From Parasulfuritortus sp036391875 (GTDB taxonomy: Bacteria; Pseudomonadota; Gammaproteobacteria; Burkholderiales; Thiobacillaceae): a stretch of DNA of 64,000 bases. The translations under genes and the position numbers were made by a program. The notes beneath the pieces are model-generated. The model searched no databases. It saw only the letters and a program-made list of their open reading frames with translations, and was not told where the DNA came from. The DNA lies in contig DASVZA010000023.1 of the NCBI GenBank assembly GCA_036391875.1, positions 1 to 64,000 on the forward strand. Direction: 5' to 3'. Below are positions 51,838 to 63,084 of the stretch, piece after piece; position 1 is the stretch's first letter; every line of letters begins with the position of its first letter.

Positions 51838-52017
51838 CAGGTTTTCCTCCGTTTTGTGTCGTTATCGAACCCGGCGATGCTCGGGCTCGTTCCGGCCTGC
51901 AGGGAGGGCTGCCATGCCCCTTTCCGCCGAAATGGTTTTTTCGCTAGTTTAGTTGAAACTCGGTCCGCGATGTTGTTAATAGTGCGGCCGGGCCCGGCGT
52001 GGCCGGCATGTTTTCCC

Positions 52018-52509
52018 TCAGGGAGGGCTTTGTTCCCGCAGAATGCGGCGAGCGCCGACGAAATGTTTGGCCCAGTAACTGTTGTCCAGGCTGGAGACCA
52101 TGACTTCCTTGCCTTCCCGACTGCTGGCATGGATGAAGTTGCCGTCGCCGGCGTAGATGCCGACATGGGAGAAACGCTGCTTGAGGGTATGGAAGAACAC
52201 CAGGTCGCCGGGCTGCAGGTCATCCTTCTTGACCGGCGTCCCGTTCTGGCTGAGCGCCTTGGCGCTGTGGGGCAGGTTGATGTCGACGGATTGTTTGTAG
52301 ACGTAATGGACGAGGCCGCTGCAGTCGACGCCCTTGGCCGGATCGGTGCCGCCCATCTTGTAGGGCGTGCCCAGGAGATTCATGGCGACCAGCAGGGTCT
52401 CGGCCCGTTTCTTCATCGCCTCCATGAGGCCGTCGCCATCGGCCCGTGCGCTTTGGGCGAACAGGCTGAGCAGCGTGGCAAACAGGATGACCGGGGCGAA
52501 GTGACGCAT
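52018..52509 (-). CDS. NlpC/P60 family cell-wall hydrolase
   Basis: 163 residues from the ATG at 52509. Signal peptide 1-23 (APVILFATLLSLFAQSARA). The NlpC/P60 domain has the catalytic Cys in VDCSGLVHYV (C63), H115 (SHVGIY) and H127 (FIHASS). It cleaves peptidoglycan stem peptides in the periplasm or outside. An upstream extension of the frame to 52620 overlaps the divergent gene and is rejected. Confidence 0.92.
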   Translation of the reverse strand: MRHFAPVILFATLLSLFAQSARADGDGLMEAMKKRAETLLVAMNLLGTPYKMGGTDPAKGVDCSGLVHYVYKQSVDINLPHSAKALSQNGTPVKKDDLQPGDLVFFHTLKQRFSHVGIYAGDGNFIHASSREGKEVMVSSLDNSYWAKHFVGARRILREQSPP

Positions 52510-52618
52510 GGGCGATATTGAATAACAGATTGAAACATTAAGCCATCCTGGCATAGGGTTGTCTACCATTACAAAAGGCGTGTGAAATGCCGATAGGCGC
52601 AGACTAAGGAGTGTTGCC

Positions 52619-53254
52619 ATGACGAACGATTATGACGAAGTACGTGCCCCGGTACGGGAAGCGGCAAGCGAGGGGGGGGATCTGCGTGATCGGGTACGCA
52701 GCTTGGTGCTGCGGGCCATCATGGACCGCAAGGCCGATCCCAAGGCCATCGGCGGCGTCATGAGATCGGCGGTGGAAGGCTTGGGCGAAGGTTTCGGCAG
52801 CCACGCCGGCAATGCGGCCGATTCGTTGAAGACCGCCGTGGCCGGTGTCGATGAGGCCGTCGGCAAGAGCCTCTATGCCTTGAAGGTGGCATTGGAGGAA
52901 AGCTGGGACCAGGGACGCCGATTCGCCGATAGCGACCTGCGCGAGGCCTACGATGCGGTGCGCGGCCTGGAAGACAATCTGCTCGGCACCTTGAAGACGA
53001 CCGGCGAGAAGAGCAAGGGCGTGCTGAAGGATGAGTTCCAGCGTCTGGGCGAGCATCTGGGCCGGAACGGCACCGACACCCGCAGCCAGCTGCGCGATGT
53101 GCTCGAAGTCCTGACCCGCGAAATCGGCCAGGTGGCCGGCGGCGCGGCGCGGGACGTGAAGGCGGATGCCAAGGAAGCCGCCGGCCGTCTGGCCGCGGTG
53201 ACTTCGGGTGTATTGCACGCGCTGGCCGATGCGCTGGACGGAAAAAAAGACTAA
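52619..53254 (+). CDS. DUF6781-like protein, unknown function
   Basis: 211 residues; AAGGAG lies 8 nt before the ATG. Helical throughout, rich in Ala, Lys, Asp and Glu with no Cys or membrane segment, resembling apolipoprotein-like or DUF6781 stress-type proteins. Heptad-like stretches such as SLYALKVALEESWDQGRRF and GVLKDEFQRLGEHLGRN suggest amphipathic helices. The UbiB-like kinase gene follows 15 bp later. Confidence 0.7.
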   Translation: MTNDYDEVRAPVREAASEGGDLRDRVRSLVLRAIMDRKADPKAIGGVMRSAVEGLGEGFGSHAGNAADSLKTAVAGVDEAVGKSLYALKVALEESWDQGRRFADSDLREAYDAVRGLEDNLLGTLKTTGEKSKGVLKDEFQRLGEHLGRNGTDTRSQLRDVLEVLTREIGQVAGGAARDVKADAKEAAGRLAAVTSGVLHALADALDGKKD

Positions 53255-53269
53255 GAACGCCTGACCTGA

Positions 53270-54949
53270 ATGCTGCGTGAAACCATTTCCATGGTGCGGG
53301 ATCTGCCGCGCCTGCATGAGATCGCTTCGGTCCTGATCCGCTACGGCTGGGGCGATGTCGTCCGAGTGATGGGCTTGGCCAAGACGCTGGAGCGGGCCGG
53401 CAAGTTGCTGCATTGGCGGACCTCCGACGAGATCGCCAAACTCGATTTGCCGGTGCGGATCCGGATGGCCATGACCGATCTCGGCCCGACTTTCGTCAAA
53501 TTGGGCCAGATTCTGGCCACCCGCGTGGACGTATTCCCCCCTTCCTGGATCGCCGAGTTCGAACAGCTGCACAGCAAGGTGCCGCCGGTGCCGTTCGAAA
53601 CCCTGCGCCCGGCTCTGGAGGCGAAATACGGCAAGCCCCTGGAGGAGGTGTTCGACGAGATCGAGACGGTGCCGTTCGCCGCCGCCTCGATCGCCCAGGT
53701 GCATCGGGCCCGGCTCAAGGACGGTACCCGGGTCGTGCTCAAGCTGCGCCGACCCGACATCGTGGCCAAGGTGGAGGCCGACCTGCGCATCCTCGTTCAT
53801 CTGGCCCGGCTGATCGAATTCGAGATGCCCGATTCCAGGCGCTACCGGCCGGTGCAGATCGTCGGCCAGTTGCGGCGTTCACTGATGCATGAGATGGATC
53901 TGGCCAAGGAGGCGCGCAACCTGGTCGTCTTCGGACGCGATTTCAAGGACGACGAAAGCGTGGTGATTCCGCGCGTCTATTGGGATTACTGCGGCGAGAT
54001 CGTCAATGTCCAGCAAGAACTGCTGGGCATCCCGGCCAACGACCTGCCCGCCGCCGTCGCCGCCGGCATGGATCTCAAGCTGCTGGCAGCCCGCGGCGCC
54101 GACGCGGTGCTCAAGATGATCCTGGTGCATGGCCATTACCATGCCGACCCTCACCCGGGCAATGTGGTGTTCCTGGCGGGAAACCGGGTCGGCATCCTCG
54201 ATTTCGGCATGGTCGGCCGGCTGACCGAAGTCCGGCGCGGGCAGATCACGGATTTCCTCGGGGCATTGATCAGGAAGGACGAGCAGGCGCTGTACAACGT
54301 GCTGGCGCTCTGGTCGGGCGATGCCGAGATCGACGAGGACAAGCTGACCTTCGACCTGACCGAGGTCATCTTCAGCTACGACGACCTGCCGCTGCGGGAA
54401 ATCCGCATCGGGCCGCTGTTGTCGGACGTGACCGCGGTCCTGCGGGAAAACAATCTGTCCATCCCGCCCGACCTGACCCTGCTGTTCAAGGCCTTGATCA
54501 CCCTGGAGGGTTTCGGCCACCAGCTGGATCCGGAGTTCCACATCGTCGATCACCTGGAGCCGTTCGTGCTGGAGGTGATGGAGGCCCGTTATTCGCCGGA
54601 GATGCTTTACCGCCGGCTCAGGCGGGGCCTGCGCGAGATCGGCGAGATGATCACCGGCCTGCCCAAGGATCTCTCGCATTTGCTGCGCCAGGCCCGACGC
54701 GGCCGCATCCGCATCGATCTCGACCTTAAGCGGCTGGACCATTTCGGGCTGCAGATCAACCATGCCGCCAACCGGCTGACCATGGGCGTGCTCACGGCCT
54801 CCCTGGTGGTCGGCTCGTCCATCGTCCTGACCGTCAGGGGCGGGCCGGAACTGTTCGGCCTGCCGCTGTTCGGTTTCCTGGGCTTCCTGATCGCATTCTT
54901 CAACAGCCTCTGGATCCTCTGGTCCATCTGGCGCTCCGGCAAGGAGTGA
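53270..54949 (+). CDS. ABC1/UbiB family protein kinase-like
   Basis: 559 residues. KLGQILATRVDVFP (the KxGQ motif of the family), the Ala-rich loop AAASIAQVHRARL, the Lys in VVLKLRRPD, and the active-site GHYHADPHPGNV and ILDFGMVGRL. Two C-terminal membrane helices (LTASLVVGSSIVLTVRG and LPLFGFLGFLIAFFNSLW). UbiB supports ubiquinone synthesis at the membrane. Not near the ubiCA pair; it could be a paralog, so no symbol is given. Confidence 0.9.
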   Translation: MLRETISMVRDLPRLHEIASVLIRYGWGDVVRVMGLAKTLERAGKLLHWRTSDEIAKLDLPVRIRMAMTDLGPTFVKLGQILATRVDVFPPSWIAEFEQLHSKVPPVPFETLRPALEAKYGKPLEEVFDEIETVPFAAASIAQVHRARLKDGTRVVLKLRRPDIVAKVEADLRILVHLARLIEFEMPDSRRYRPVQIVGQLRRSLMHEMDLAKEARNLVVFGRDFKDDESVVIPRVYWDYCGEIVNVQQELLGIPANDLPAAVAAGMDLKLLAARGADAVLKMILVHGHYHADPHPGNVVFLAGNRVGILDFGMVGRLTEVRRGQITDFLGALIRKDEQALYNVLALWSGDAEIDEDKLTFDLTEVIFSYDDLPLREIRIGPLLSDVTAVLRENNLSIPPDLTLLFKALITLEGFGHQLDPEFHIVDHLEPFVLEVMEARYSPEMLYRRLRRGLREIGEMITGLPKDLSHLLRQARRGRIRIDLDLKRLDHFGLQINHAANRLTMGVLTASLVVGSSIVLTVRGGPELFGLPLFGFLGFLIAFFNSLWILWSIWRSGKE

Positions 54950-55100
54950 GTTTCGGCCCCGTTTCCGGGGCGACCCTGCCCGCGGCGGGCTCAGATTGGA
55001 TAGAATGGCGCCTTCCTAGTGCGATTTCCCGGACTGGGATTGCATCAACGGCTTCGCGCTGCAGGCGACCGTGCATCACTGTGCAACCGTCAGAGGCAAC

Positions 55101-56183
55101 ATGGAACGAATCTACAATTTCAGTGCCGGGCCGGCCGTCCTGCCCCGCGAAGTGCTGGAGCAAGCCAGCGACGAATTGATGAACTGGCACGGCTGCGGCA
55201 TGTCGGTCATGGAGATGAGCCACCGGGGCAAGGAATTCACCTCCATCCTGGAGGCGGCCGAAGCCGATTTGAGGTCGCTGCTCGGGATCCCGGCCAATTA
55301 CAAGGTGCTGTTCCTGCAAGGCGGAGCCACCCTGCAGTTCGCCCAGATTCCCATGAACCTGCTGGCCGGCGGCTCGGCCGACTACGTCGTGACCGGCGAC
55401 TGGTCGAAGAAGGCCTGCAAGGAGGCACAGCGCTACGGCGCGGTGCGCCAGGTGGCCTCGACCGAAGCGGACGGCTTCACCTCCTTTCCGGCCTGGTCGG
55501 ACCTGGACCTGGACCCGAATGCATCCTACCTGCATCTGTGCACCAACGAGACCATCCGCGGCGTCGAGGTGTTCGATTTCGACAGCCTGCCGCAGGACGT
55601 GCCGCTGGTGTCCGACATGAGCTCGCACATCCTGTCGCGGTCCATGGACGTGTCCCGCTTCGGCCTGATCTACGCCGGTGCCCAGAAGAACATCGGCCCG
55701 GCCGGGGTCTGCCTGGTCATCGTGCGCGAGGACCTGCTCGGCAAGGTGGCGCCGGGGACCCCGACCCTGCTCGACTACGCCATCCAGGCCGAGAATCACT
55801 CCATGCTCAACACGCCGCCCACCTTCGCCATCTACATGGCCGGCCTGGTGTTCAAGTGGCTGGACCGGCAGGGTGGACTGGAGGCGATGGAGGCGCTCAA
55901 CATCAGGAAGGCCGATCTGCTCTACGGGGTGATCGACCGCAGCGGCTTCTATCACAACCCGGTCCAGCCGGCCTTCCGCTCCCGCATGAACGTGCCGTTC
56001 ACCCTGCGCGATCCGAAGCTGGACGAAACCTTCATCGCTCAGGCCAAGCAGCACGGCATCCTGCAGATCAAGGGCCACAAGTCGGTGGGCGGCATGCGCG
56101 CTTCCATCTACAACGCCATGCCGCTGGACGGCGTGCAGGTCCTGGCCGACTTCATGGTCGACTTCGAGCAGAAGCACGGCTGA
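55101..56183 (+). CDS. serC: Phosphoserine aminotransferase
   Basis: 360 residues from the ATG at 55101 (MERIYNFSAGPAVLPREVLE). Class-V PLP enzyme with SVMEMSHRGKEF near the N-terminus, the Asp and His of DMSSHI, and the Schiff-base Lys in YAGAQKNIGPAG. It converts 3-phosphohydroxypyruvate to phosphoserine and also acts in pyridoxal synthesis. It opens the serC-pheA-hisC-tyrA-aroA-cmk cluster. Confidence 0.97.
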   Translation: MERIYNFSAGPAVLPREVLEQASDELMNWHGCGMSVMEMSHRGKEFTSILEAAEADLRSLLGIPANYKVLFLQGGATLQFAQIPMNLLAGGSADYVVTGDWSKKACKEAQRYGAVRQVASTEADGFTSFPAWSDLDLDPNASYLHLCTNETIRGVEVFDFDSLPQDVPLVSDMSSHILSRSMDVSRFGLIYAGAQKNIGPAGVCLVIVREDLLGKVAPGTPTLLDYAIQAENHSMLNTPPTFAIYMAGLVFKWLDRQGGLEAMEALNIRKADLLYGVIDRSGFYHNPVQPAFRSRMNVPFTLRDPKLDETFIAQAKQHGILQIKGHKSVGGMRASIYNAMPLDGVQVLADFMVDFEQKHG

Positions 56184-56194
56184 GCGGGGGACGG

Positions 56195-57259
56195 ATGAGC
56201 GACAAGCTACTCGAACTGCGCAATCGGATCGATGCCCTGGACGACCAGCTTCTGGATCTGCTGAACCAGCGCGGAGCATTGGCCCAGGCGGTCGGCCACG
56301 CCAAGAACGGTGCGCCGATCTATCGGCCGGAGCGCGAGGCGCAGGTCGTGCGCCGGTTGCAGGCCGCCAACGCCGGACCGTTGCCGAACGAGGCCGTCGA
56401 GCGCCTGTTCAAGGAGATCATGTCCGCCTGCCGGTCGCTGGAACAGCCCATGACGATCGCCTACCTCGGCCCGGAGGGCACCTTTTCCGAGGCGGCGGCG
56501 GTCAAGCAGTTCGGCGGCAGCAGTCGGGGCATGCCGGTGGCCAGCATCGACGAGGTGTTCACCGCGGTCGAGGACGGCAGCGCCCATTACGGCGTGGTGC
56601 CGGTGGAGAACTCCAGCGAAGGCGCCATCGGCCGTACCCTGGATCTGCTGCTGGCCACCTCGTTGCGCATCTGCGGAGAGGTGATGCTGCGCGTGCGCCA
56701 GAACCTGCTCCGGAAGGGAGAAGGCCTGGACGGCATCCGCGTGGTCTATTCCCATGCCCAGTCGCTGGGCCAGTGCCAGGGCTGGCTGAAGACCCATCTG
56801 CCCGGCGCGGAACGGGTCGCCGTGGCCAGCAACGCCGAGGCGGCCAGGCTGGCGGCCGAGCAGCCGGACGCCGCCGCCATCGCCGGCGAACACGCGGCCG
56901 AGCGCTACGGCCTCGCCGTGGTGGCGCCGGGCATCGAGGACGATGCCGCCAACACCACCCGTTTCCTGGTCCTGGGCCGGGACGAGACCGCCCCCTCGGG
57001 CAAGGACAAGACCTCGCTCGCCGTCTACGCCAAGAACAAGCCCGGCGCATTGCTGGAACTGATCGAGCCGTTCGCCCGCTTGGGCGTCGGCCTCAGCAAG
57101 CTGGAGTCCCGTCCGGCCCGCAGCGGCAGCTGGGAATACGTATTCTTCATCGACCTCGAAGGCCACTGCCGCGATGCCGGCGTGGCCGAGGCGCTCAAGG
57201 AGGCCGCCGGCCACGCCCTGTCGCTGAAGGTGCTGGGCGCCTATCCGACCGCATTGTAA
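56195..57259 (+). CDS. pheA: Bifunctional chorismate mutase / prephenate dehydratase
   Basis: 354 residues from the ATG at 56195. Chorismate mutase AroQ domain (1-90, LLELRNRIDALDDQLLDLLN), prephenate dehydratase (about 92-270, YLGPEGTFSEAAA and VPVENSSEGAIGRT) and C-terminal ACT domain (about 275-354) with the ESRP-type phenylalanine site (KLESRPARSGSWEYVFFID). It converts chorismate to phenylpyruvate with Phe feedback. Starts 11 bp after serC. Confidence 0.97.
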   Translation: MSDKLLELRNRIDALDDQLLDLLNQRGALAQAVGHAKNGAPIYRPEREAQVVRRLQAANAGPLPNEAVERLFKEIMSACRSLEQPMTIAYLGPEGTFSEAAAVKQFGGSSRGMPVASIDEVFTAVEDGSAHYGVVPVENSSEGAIGRTLDLLLATSLRICGEVMLRVRQNLLRKGEGLDGIRVVYSHAQSLGQCQGWLKTHLPGAERVAVASNAEAARLAAEQPDAAAIAGEHAAERYGLAVVAPGIEDDAANTTRFLVLGRDETAPSGKDKTSLAVYAKNKPGALLELIEPFARLGVGLSKLESRPARSGSWEYVFFIDLEGHCRDAGVAEALKEAAGHALSLKVLGAYPTAL

Positions 57260-57273
57260 GCACGCCGAAACCC

Positions 57274-58374
57274 ATGTCATTGATCGATAAAGCCCCTGCG
57301 CACATCCGCGCCATCGCCCCTTATCAACCCGGCAAACCGATCGCGGAGCTGGCCCGCGAAATGGGCCTCGACGAGGCCGACATCGTCAAGCTGGCTTCCA
57401 ACGAGAATCCGCTCGGCGCCAGCCCGCGTGCCCTGGCGGCGATCGAGAACGTGCTGATGGAACTGGCGCGCTACCCGGATGGCAACGGCTTCGACCTCAA
57501 GGCCGCGCTGTCCGCCCGGTTCGGCTTGGCAGCGGATCGAATCGTGCTCGGCAACGGCTCCAACGACGTTCTGGAAATGGCGGCCCGGGCCTTTCTCGCG
57601 CCGGGCAGCAGCGGCGTCTATTCGCAATACGCCTTCGCCGTCTATCCGCTGGCGATCCAGGCCACCGGCGCGCGCGGCATCGAGGTGCCGGCGCGCGACT
57701 GGGGCCACGACCTCGACGCCATGCTCAAGGCGATCGAGCCGGACACCCGCATCGTGTTCGTTGCCAACCCGAACAATCCGACCGGCACCCTGGCGCCGTG
57801 GCACGAGATCGCGGCCTTCGTCGCGGCGGTCCCGGACGATGTGGCGGTGGTGCTGGACGAGGCCTATTACGAATACCTGGCCCCCGAGGTGCGCGGCGAC
57901 AGCCCGAGCCTGCTCGGCAAGCATCCCAACCTGATCGTGGCCCGGACCTTCTCCAAGGCCTACGGCCTGGCCGGCTTGCGGGTCGGCTACGCCCTGTGCG
58001 CGCCGGAAGTCGCCGGCCTGCTCAACAGAGTCCGACAGCCCTTCAACGTCAGCAACCTGGCCCAGGCGGCGGCGGTGGCGGCGCTGGAGGACACGGCCTT
58101 CCTGGAGGAATGCCTGGCCATCAACCGGACCGGCATGGTCCAGCTCACAAAAGGCTTGGACCGGTTGGGTGTCGACTACATCCCCTCGCACGGCAATTTC
58201 GTCTGCTGCCGGGTGGGCGACGCCGCGGCCATCAACCGGGCGCTGCTCGAACGCGGCGTGATCGTCCGGCCGGTGGCCGGCTACGGCATGCCGGAGCACC
58301 TGCGGGTCAGCATCGGCCTGGAATCGGAAAACAGCCGCTTCCTGGAAGCTCTGGCCGAGGTGCTGGGCAAGTGA
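57274..58374 (+). CDS. hisC: Histidinol-phosphate aminotransferase
   Basis: 366 residues from the ATG at 57274. Fold-type I PLP enzyme: KLASNENPLGASP at about 31-43, GNGSNDVLEM, NPNNPTGT, the Tyr in LDEAYYEY and the Schiff-base lysine in TFSKAYGLAGLRVGY. In this aromatic cluster the enzyme may also transaminate aromatic keto acids (tyrosine or phenylalanine); which role predominates cannot be told. The stop overlaps the tyrA GTG (GTGA). Confidence 0.94.
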   Translation: MSLIDKAPAHIRAIAPYQPGKPIAELAREMGLDEADIVKLASNENPLGASPRALAAIENVLMELARYPDGNGFDLKAALSARFGLAADRIVLGNGSNDVLEMAARAFLAPGSSGVYSQYAFAVYPLAIQATGARGIEVPARDWGHDLDAMLKAIEPDTRIVFVANPNNPTGTLAPWHEIAAFVAAVPDDVAVVLDEAYYEYLAPEVRGDSPSLLGKHPNLIVARTFSKAYGLAGLRVGYALCAPEVAGLLNRVRQPFNVSNLAQAAAVAALEDTAFLEECLAINRTGMVQLTKGLDRLGVDYIPSHGNFVCCRVGDAAAINRALLERGVIVRPVAGYGMPEHLRVSIGLESENSRFLEALAEVLGK

Positions 58375-59273
58375 TCGGCCGCCTGGCGGTCCTCGGCGTC
58401 GGCCTGATCGGCGGTTCGGTCGGCCTGGCCCTGAAGCGGGCGGGCGCGGTCGGCCGGGTGATCGGCTACGGCCGCAACCGGGCCAATCTGGAGGAGGCTC
58501 TGGCGCTGGGCGCGATCGATGAGATCGCCGCCAGCCCCGAACAGGCCGTCCAGGGCGCCGATTGCGTCCTGCTGGCGATGCCGGTCGGTGGTATGGCCGA
58601 AACTTTCGGCCGCATCGCCCCGCATCTGGCCGACCACGCCGTGGTGACCGATGCCGGCAGCACCAAGCAGGACGTCATCGCCGCCGCCCGGCGCGGCCTG
58701 GGTGAGCGGATCGCCCAGTTCGTGCCCGGCCACCCCATCGCCGGTGCAGAGAAGAGCGGGGCGATGGCGGCGCTGGCCGATCTTTACGCCGGGCGCAACG
58801 TCATCCTGACGCCGTTGCCGGAAAACGTGCCGGCCACGGTCTCGGCCGTGGCGGCGCTGTGGCGGGCCTGCGACGCGCAGGTGCTGGAGATGGCGCCGGC
58901 CGAGCACGACCGCATCTTCGCAGCGGTCAGCCATCTGCCGCACCTCGCCGCCTTCGCCCTGGTCGACGAACTGGCTGCCAGGCCCGAGGCGGCCCTGTAT
59001 TTCCGCCACGCCGGCAGCGGCTTCCGCGACTTCACCCGCATCGCCGGCAGTTCACCGGAGATGTGGCGCGACATCGCGCTGGCCAATCGCGAAGCGCTGG
59101 TGGGCGAACTCGATGCCTATATCGCCCGCCTGTCCCATCTGCGCGACGCGCTCGCCGCCGGCGACGGCGCGAGCCTGTTCGAATCTTTCGTCCGGGCCAG
59201 TTCGGCACGCCGCGACTGGGCGCCGGCCGGGACGAACCATCTGGAAAACGAGGACGCGCAGACAGCGCCTTAG
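58371..59273 (+). CDS. tyrA: Prephenate/arogenate dehydrogenase
   Basis: 300 residues from the GTG at 58371. Rossmann glycine motif GVGLIGGSVGLALKRAG at the N-terminus, FVPGHPIAGAEKSG with the active-site His, and the C-terminal helical domain with SHLPHLAAFALVDEL. It makes 4-hydroxyphenylpyruvate (or tyrosine from arogenate) with NAD(P). There is no fused mutase; that activity is in pheA. Translation is coupled to hisC by overlap. Confidence 0.95.
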   Translation: MIGRLAVLGVGLIGGSVGLALKRAGAVGRVIGYGRNRANLEEALALGAIDEIAASPEQAVQGADCVLLAMPVGGMAETFGRIAPHLADHAVVTDAGSTKQDVIAAARRGLGERIAQFVPGHPIAGAEKSGAMAALADLYAGRNVILTPLPENVPATVSAVAALWRACDAQVLEMAPAEHDRIFAAVSHLPHLAAFALVDELAARPEAALYFRHAGSGFRDFTRIAGSSPEMWRDIALANREALVGELDAYIARLSHLRDALAAGDGASLFESFVRASSARRDWAPAGTNHLENEDAQTAP

Positions 59274-59305
59274 TCCGAGTTTCGAATTTTTTGGACAAAC
59301 GACGA

Positions 59306-60601
59306 ATGACCACTGAATACATCGATCTGCCCGCGGCCAAGGGCGCGCGCGGCACCGTGCGCCTGCCCGGCTCGAAGAGCATCTCCAACCGCGTCCTGCT
59401 GCTGGCCGCGCTGGCCGAAGGCCCGACCGAGGTGAAGGCGCTGCTCGACTCCGACGACACCCGGGTAATGCTGGAAGCCTTGAAGCAACTGGGCGTGAAC
59501 TGGCACCGGCACGAAGGCACCGACAATTATCGGGTCGAAGGTATCGGCGGCGTGTTCCCCGTCAAGCAGGCCGAACTGTTCCTGGGCAACGCCGGCACCG
59601 CCTTCCGTTCCCTGACCGCGGCTTGTGCCCTGGCCGGCGGCGACTATGTCCTGAAAGGCGTGTCGCGCATGCACGAGCGGCCGATCGGGGATCTGGTCGA
59701 TGCGCTCCGGCAGTTGGGTGCCCAGGTCGAATACCTGGGTAAAGAAGGCTTTCCGCCACTGAAGATGGCGCCGGCCTTGCTCGAGGAAGTGGCCGAGGTC
59801 ATCGTCAAGGGCAACGTCTCCAGCCAGTACCTGACCGGCATCCTGCTCGCAGCGCCGTTGCTCGGCCGCGAGGTGACGATCAAGGTCGACGGCGAACTGA
59901 TCTCCAAGCCCTATGTCGAGATCACCCTCAACCTGATGAAGCGCTTCGGGGTCGAGGTGAAGCGGAACGGTTGGGAAAGCTTCGTCGTCCCCGCCGCCAA
60001 ATACAAGAGCCCGGCCAGCATCGAGGTCGAGGGCGATGCCTCGTCGGCTTCCTACTTCCTCGCCGCCGGGGCGATCGGCCATGGCCAGGTGCGGGTCGAG
60101 GGTGTCGGCCGCAACAGCATCCAGGGCGATGTCCGCTTTGCCGAGGCGCTTGCCCGCATGGGCGCGGAGATCGACTTCGGCCCGAACTGGATCCAGTGCC
60201 GGCTGGGTTGCGCCGACAAGCTGCATGCGCTCGAGCTCGATTGCAACCACATCCCCGATGCCGCAATGACCCTGGCCATCCTGGCCCTGTTCGCCGACGG
60301 CACCACGACGCTGAAGAACATCGCCTCCTGGCGGGTCAAGGAGACCGACCGGATCGCCGCCATGGCCACGGAGCTGCGCAAGGTGGGGGCCACGGTGGAG
60401 GAGGGCGCCGACTACATCAAGGTCACGCCGCCCGAGAAGCTGACGCCCAATGCGGTGATCGACACCTACGACGACCACCGCATGGCCATGTGCTTCTCCC
60501 TGGTCAGTCTGGGCGGGGTGCCGATCCGGATCAACGATCCTGGTTGCACGGCCAAGACCTTTCCGGATTACTTCGAACGCTTCGCGAGGATCGCGCAATG
60601 A
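59306..60601 (+). CDS. aroA: 3-phosphoshikimate 1-carboxyvinyltransferase (EPSP synthase)
   Basis: 431 residues from the ATG at 59306. PGSKSISNRVLLLAALAEG binds shikimate-3-phosphate; LGNAGTAFRSLTA (class I signature), ERPIGDLVDALRQLG and NDPGCTAKTFPDYF complete the site. It transfers the enolpyruvyl group in the shikimate pathway, feeding chorismate for pheA, tyrA and ubiC. The LGNAGTA form suggests a class-I, glyphosate-sensitive type. The last bases overlap cmk (ATGA). Confidence 0.97.
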   Translation: MTTEYIDLPAAKGARGTVRLPGSKSISNRVLLLAALAEGPTEVKALLDSDDTRVMLEALKQLGVNWHRHEGTDNYRVEGIGGVFPVKQAELFLGNAGTAFRSLTAACALAGGDYVLKGVSRMHERPIGDLVDALRQLGAQVEYLGKEGFPPLKMAPALLEEVAEVIVKGNVSSQYLTGILLAAPLLGREVTIKVDGELISKPYVEITLNLMKRFGVEVKRNGWESFVVPAAKYKSPASIEVEGDASSASYFLAAGAIGHGQVRVEGVGRNSIQGDVRFAEALARMGAEIDFGPNWIQCRLGCADKLHALELDCNHIPDAAMTLAILALFADGTTTLKNIASWRVKETDRIAAMATELRKVGATVEEGADYIKVTPPEKLTPNAVIDTYDDHRMAMCFSLVSLGGVPIRINDPGCTAKTFPDYFERFARIAQ

Positions 60602-61263
60602 GTGCCGTGCCCGTCATTGCCATCGACGGCCCGTCCGCTTCGGGCAAGGGCACCGTCGCCGCCCTGGTCGCGAGGGAACTCGGGTTCCATTACCTGGACA
60701 GCGGCGCCATCTACCGGGTGACGGCCTACGCCGCCCTGAACCGCGGCGTCGCTCTCGACGACGAGGCGGCCTTGGCCGGACTGGCACGCTGCCTCGACCT
60801 GCGCTTCGACGGCGTCGAGGTCTACCTGGACGGTGAGCCGGTGGGCGACGCCATCCGTACCGAGGAGGCGGGTCGGGCGGCGTCGAAGATCGCCGCGCTG
60901 CCGGCCCTGCGTGCCGCGCTGCTGGAACTGCAGCGGGCCTTCCGCAAGGCGCCCGGCCTGGTCACCGACGGCCGAGACATGGGCTCGGTGGTGTTCCCCG
61001 ACGCGACGGTCAAGGTGTTCCTCACCGCGACGGCCGAGGAAAGGGCGAACAGGCGTTATAAGCAGTTGATCGAGAAAGGATTTGGTGCTAGTCTCCCTGC
61101 CCTTGTACAGGATTTGCGGGAACGCGACGCGCGCGACGCCGGCCGTGCTTCCGCCCCCCTGCGACAAGAGGCCGATGCCCATCTGCTGGAAACGACCGAC
61201 ATGACCATTGCCCAGGCTGTGGCTCAAGTCATCGGTTGGTACCGGGAGGCCGGCCAAGGTTGA
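60598..61263 (+). CDS. cmk: Cytidylate kinase
   Basis: 221 residues from the ATG at 60598. P-loop DGPSASGKGTVA at about 9-20, GFHYLDSGAIYR and the VTDGRDMGSVVFPDATVKVF substrate-binding region. It phosphorylates CMP and dCMP. It is coupled to aroA by a 4-bp overlap and stands before rpsA, the common proteobacterial order aroA-cmk-rpsA-ihfB. Confidence 0.97.
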   Translation: MSAVPVIAIDGPSASGKGTVAALVARELGFHYLDSGAIYRVTAYAALNRGVALDDEAALAGLARCLDLRFDGVEVYLDGEPVGDAIRTEEAGRAASKIAALPALRAALLELQRAFRKAPGLVTDGRDMGSVVFPDATVKVFLTATAEERANRRYKQLIEKGFGASLPALVQDLRERDARDAGRASAPLRQEADAHLLETTDMTIAQAVAQVIGWYREAGQG

Positions 61264-61286
61264 ACCCGTTTGGGTTCTCGTTTTTT
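61262..61286 (+). terminator. Intrinsic terminator after cmk
   Basis: GAACCC (61262-61267), 4-nt loop, GGGTTC (61272-61277), TCG, then TTTTTT (61281-61286). It begins within the cmk stop codon, separating the amino acid cluster from rpsA, which would then need its own promoter in 61287-61347. Confidence 0.65.
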
Positions 61287-61347
61287 AACCAACCCCGTCC
61301 GGGGTGTGCAACGAATGCGCGACCCGGAAGTTAACTAGGTTTTTTTC

Positions 61348-63063
<1,716 letters not shown>

Positions 63064-63084
63064 TTGGTTCTGGATTTTTCAGGG

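Noticed and set aside
55019..57259. A 746-residue PheA fusion
   Set aside because: Its first half is an out-of-frame translation of serC; the pheA start is the ATG at 56195.
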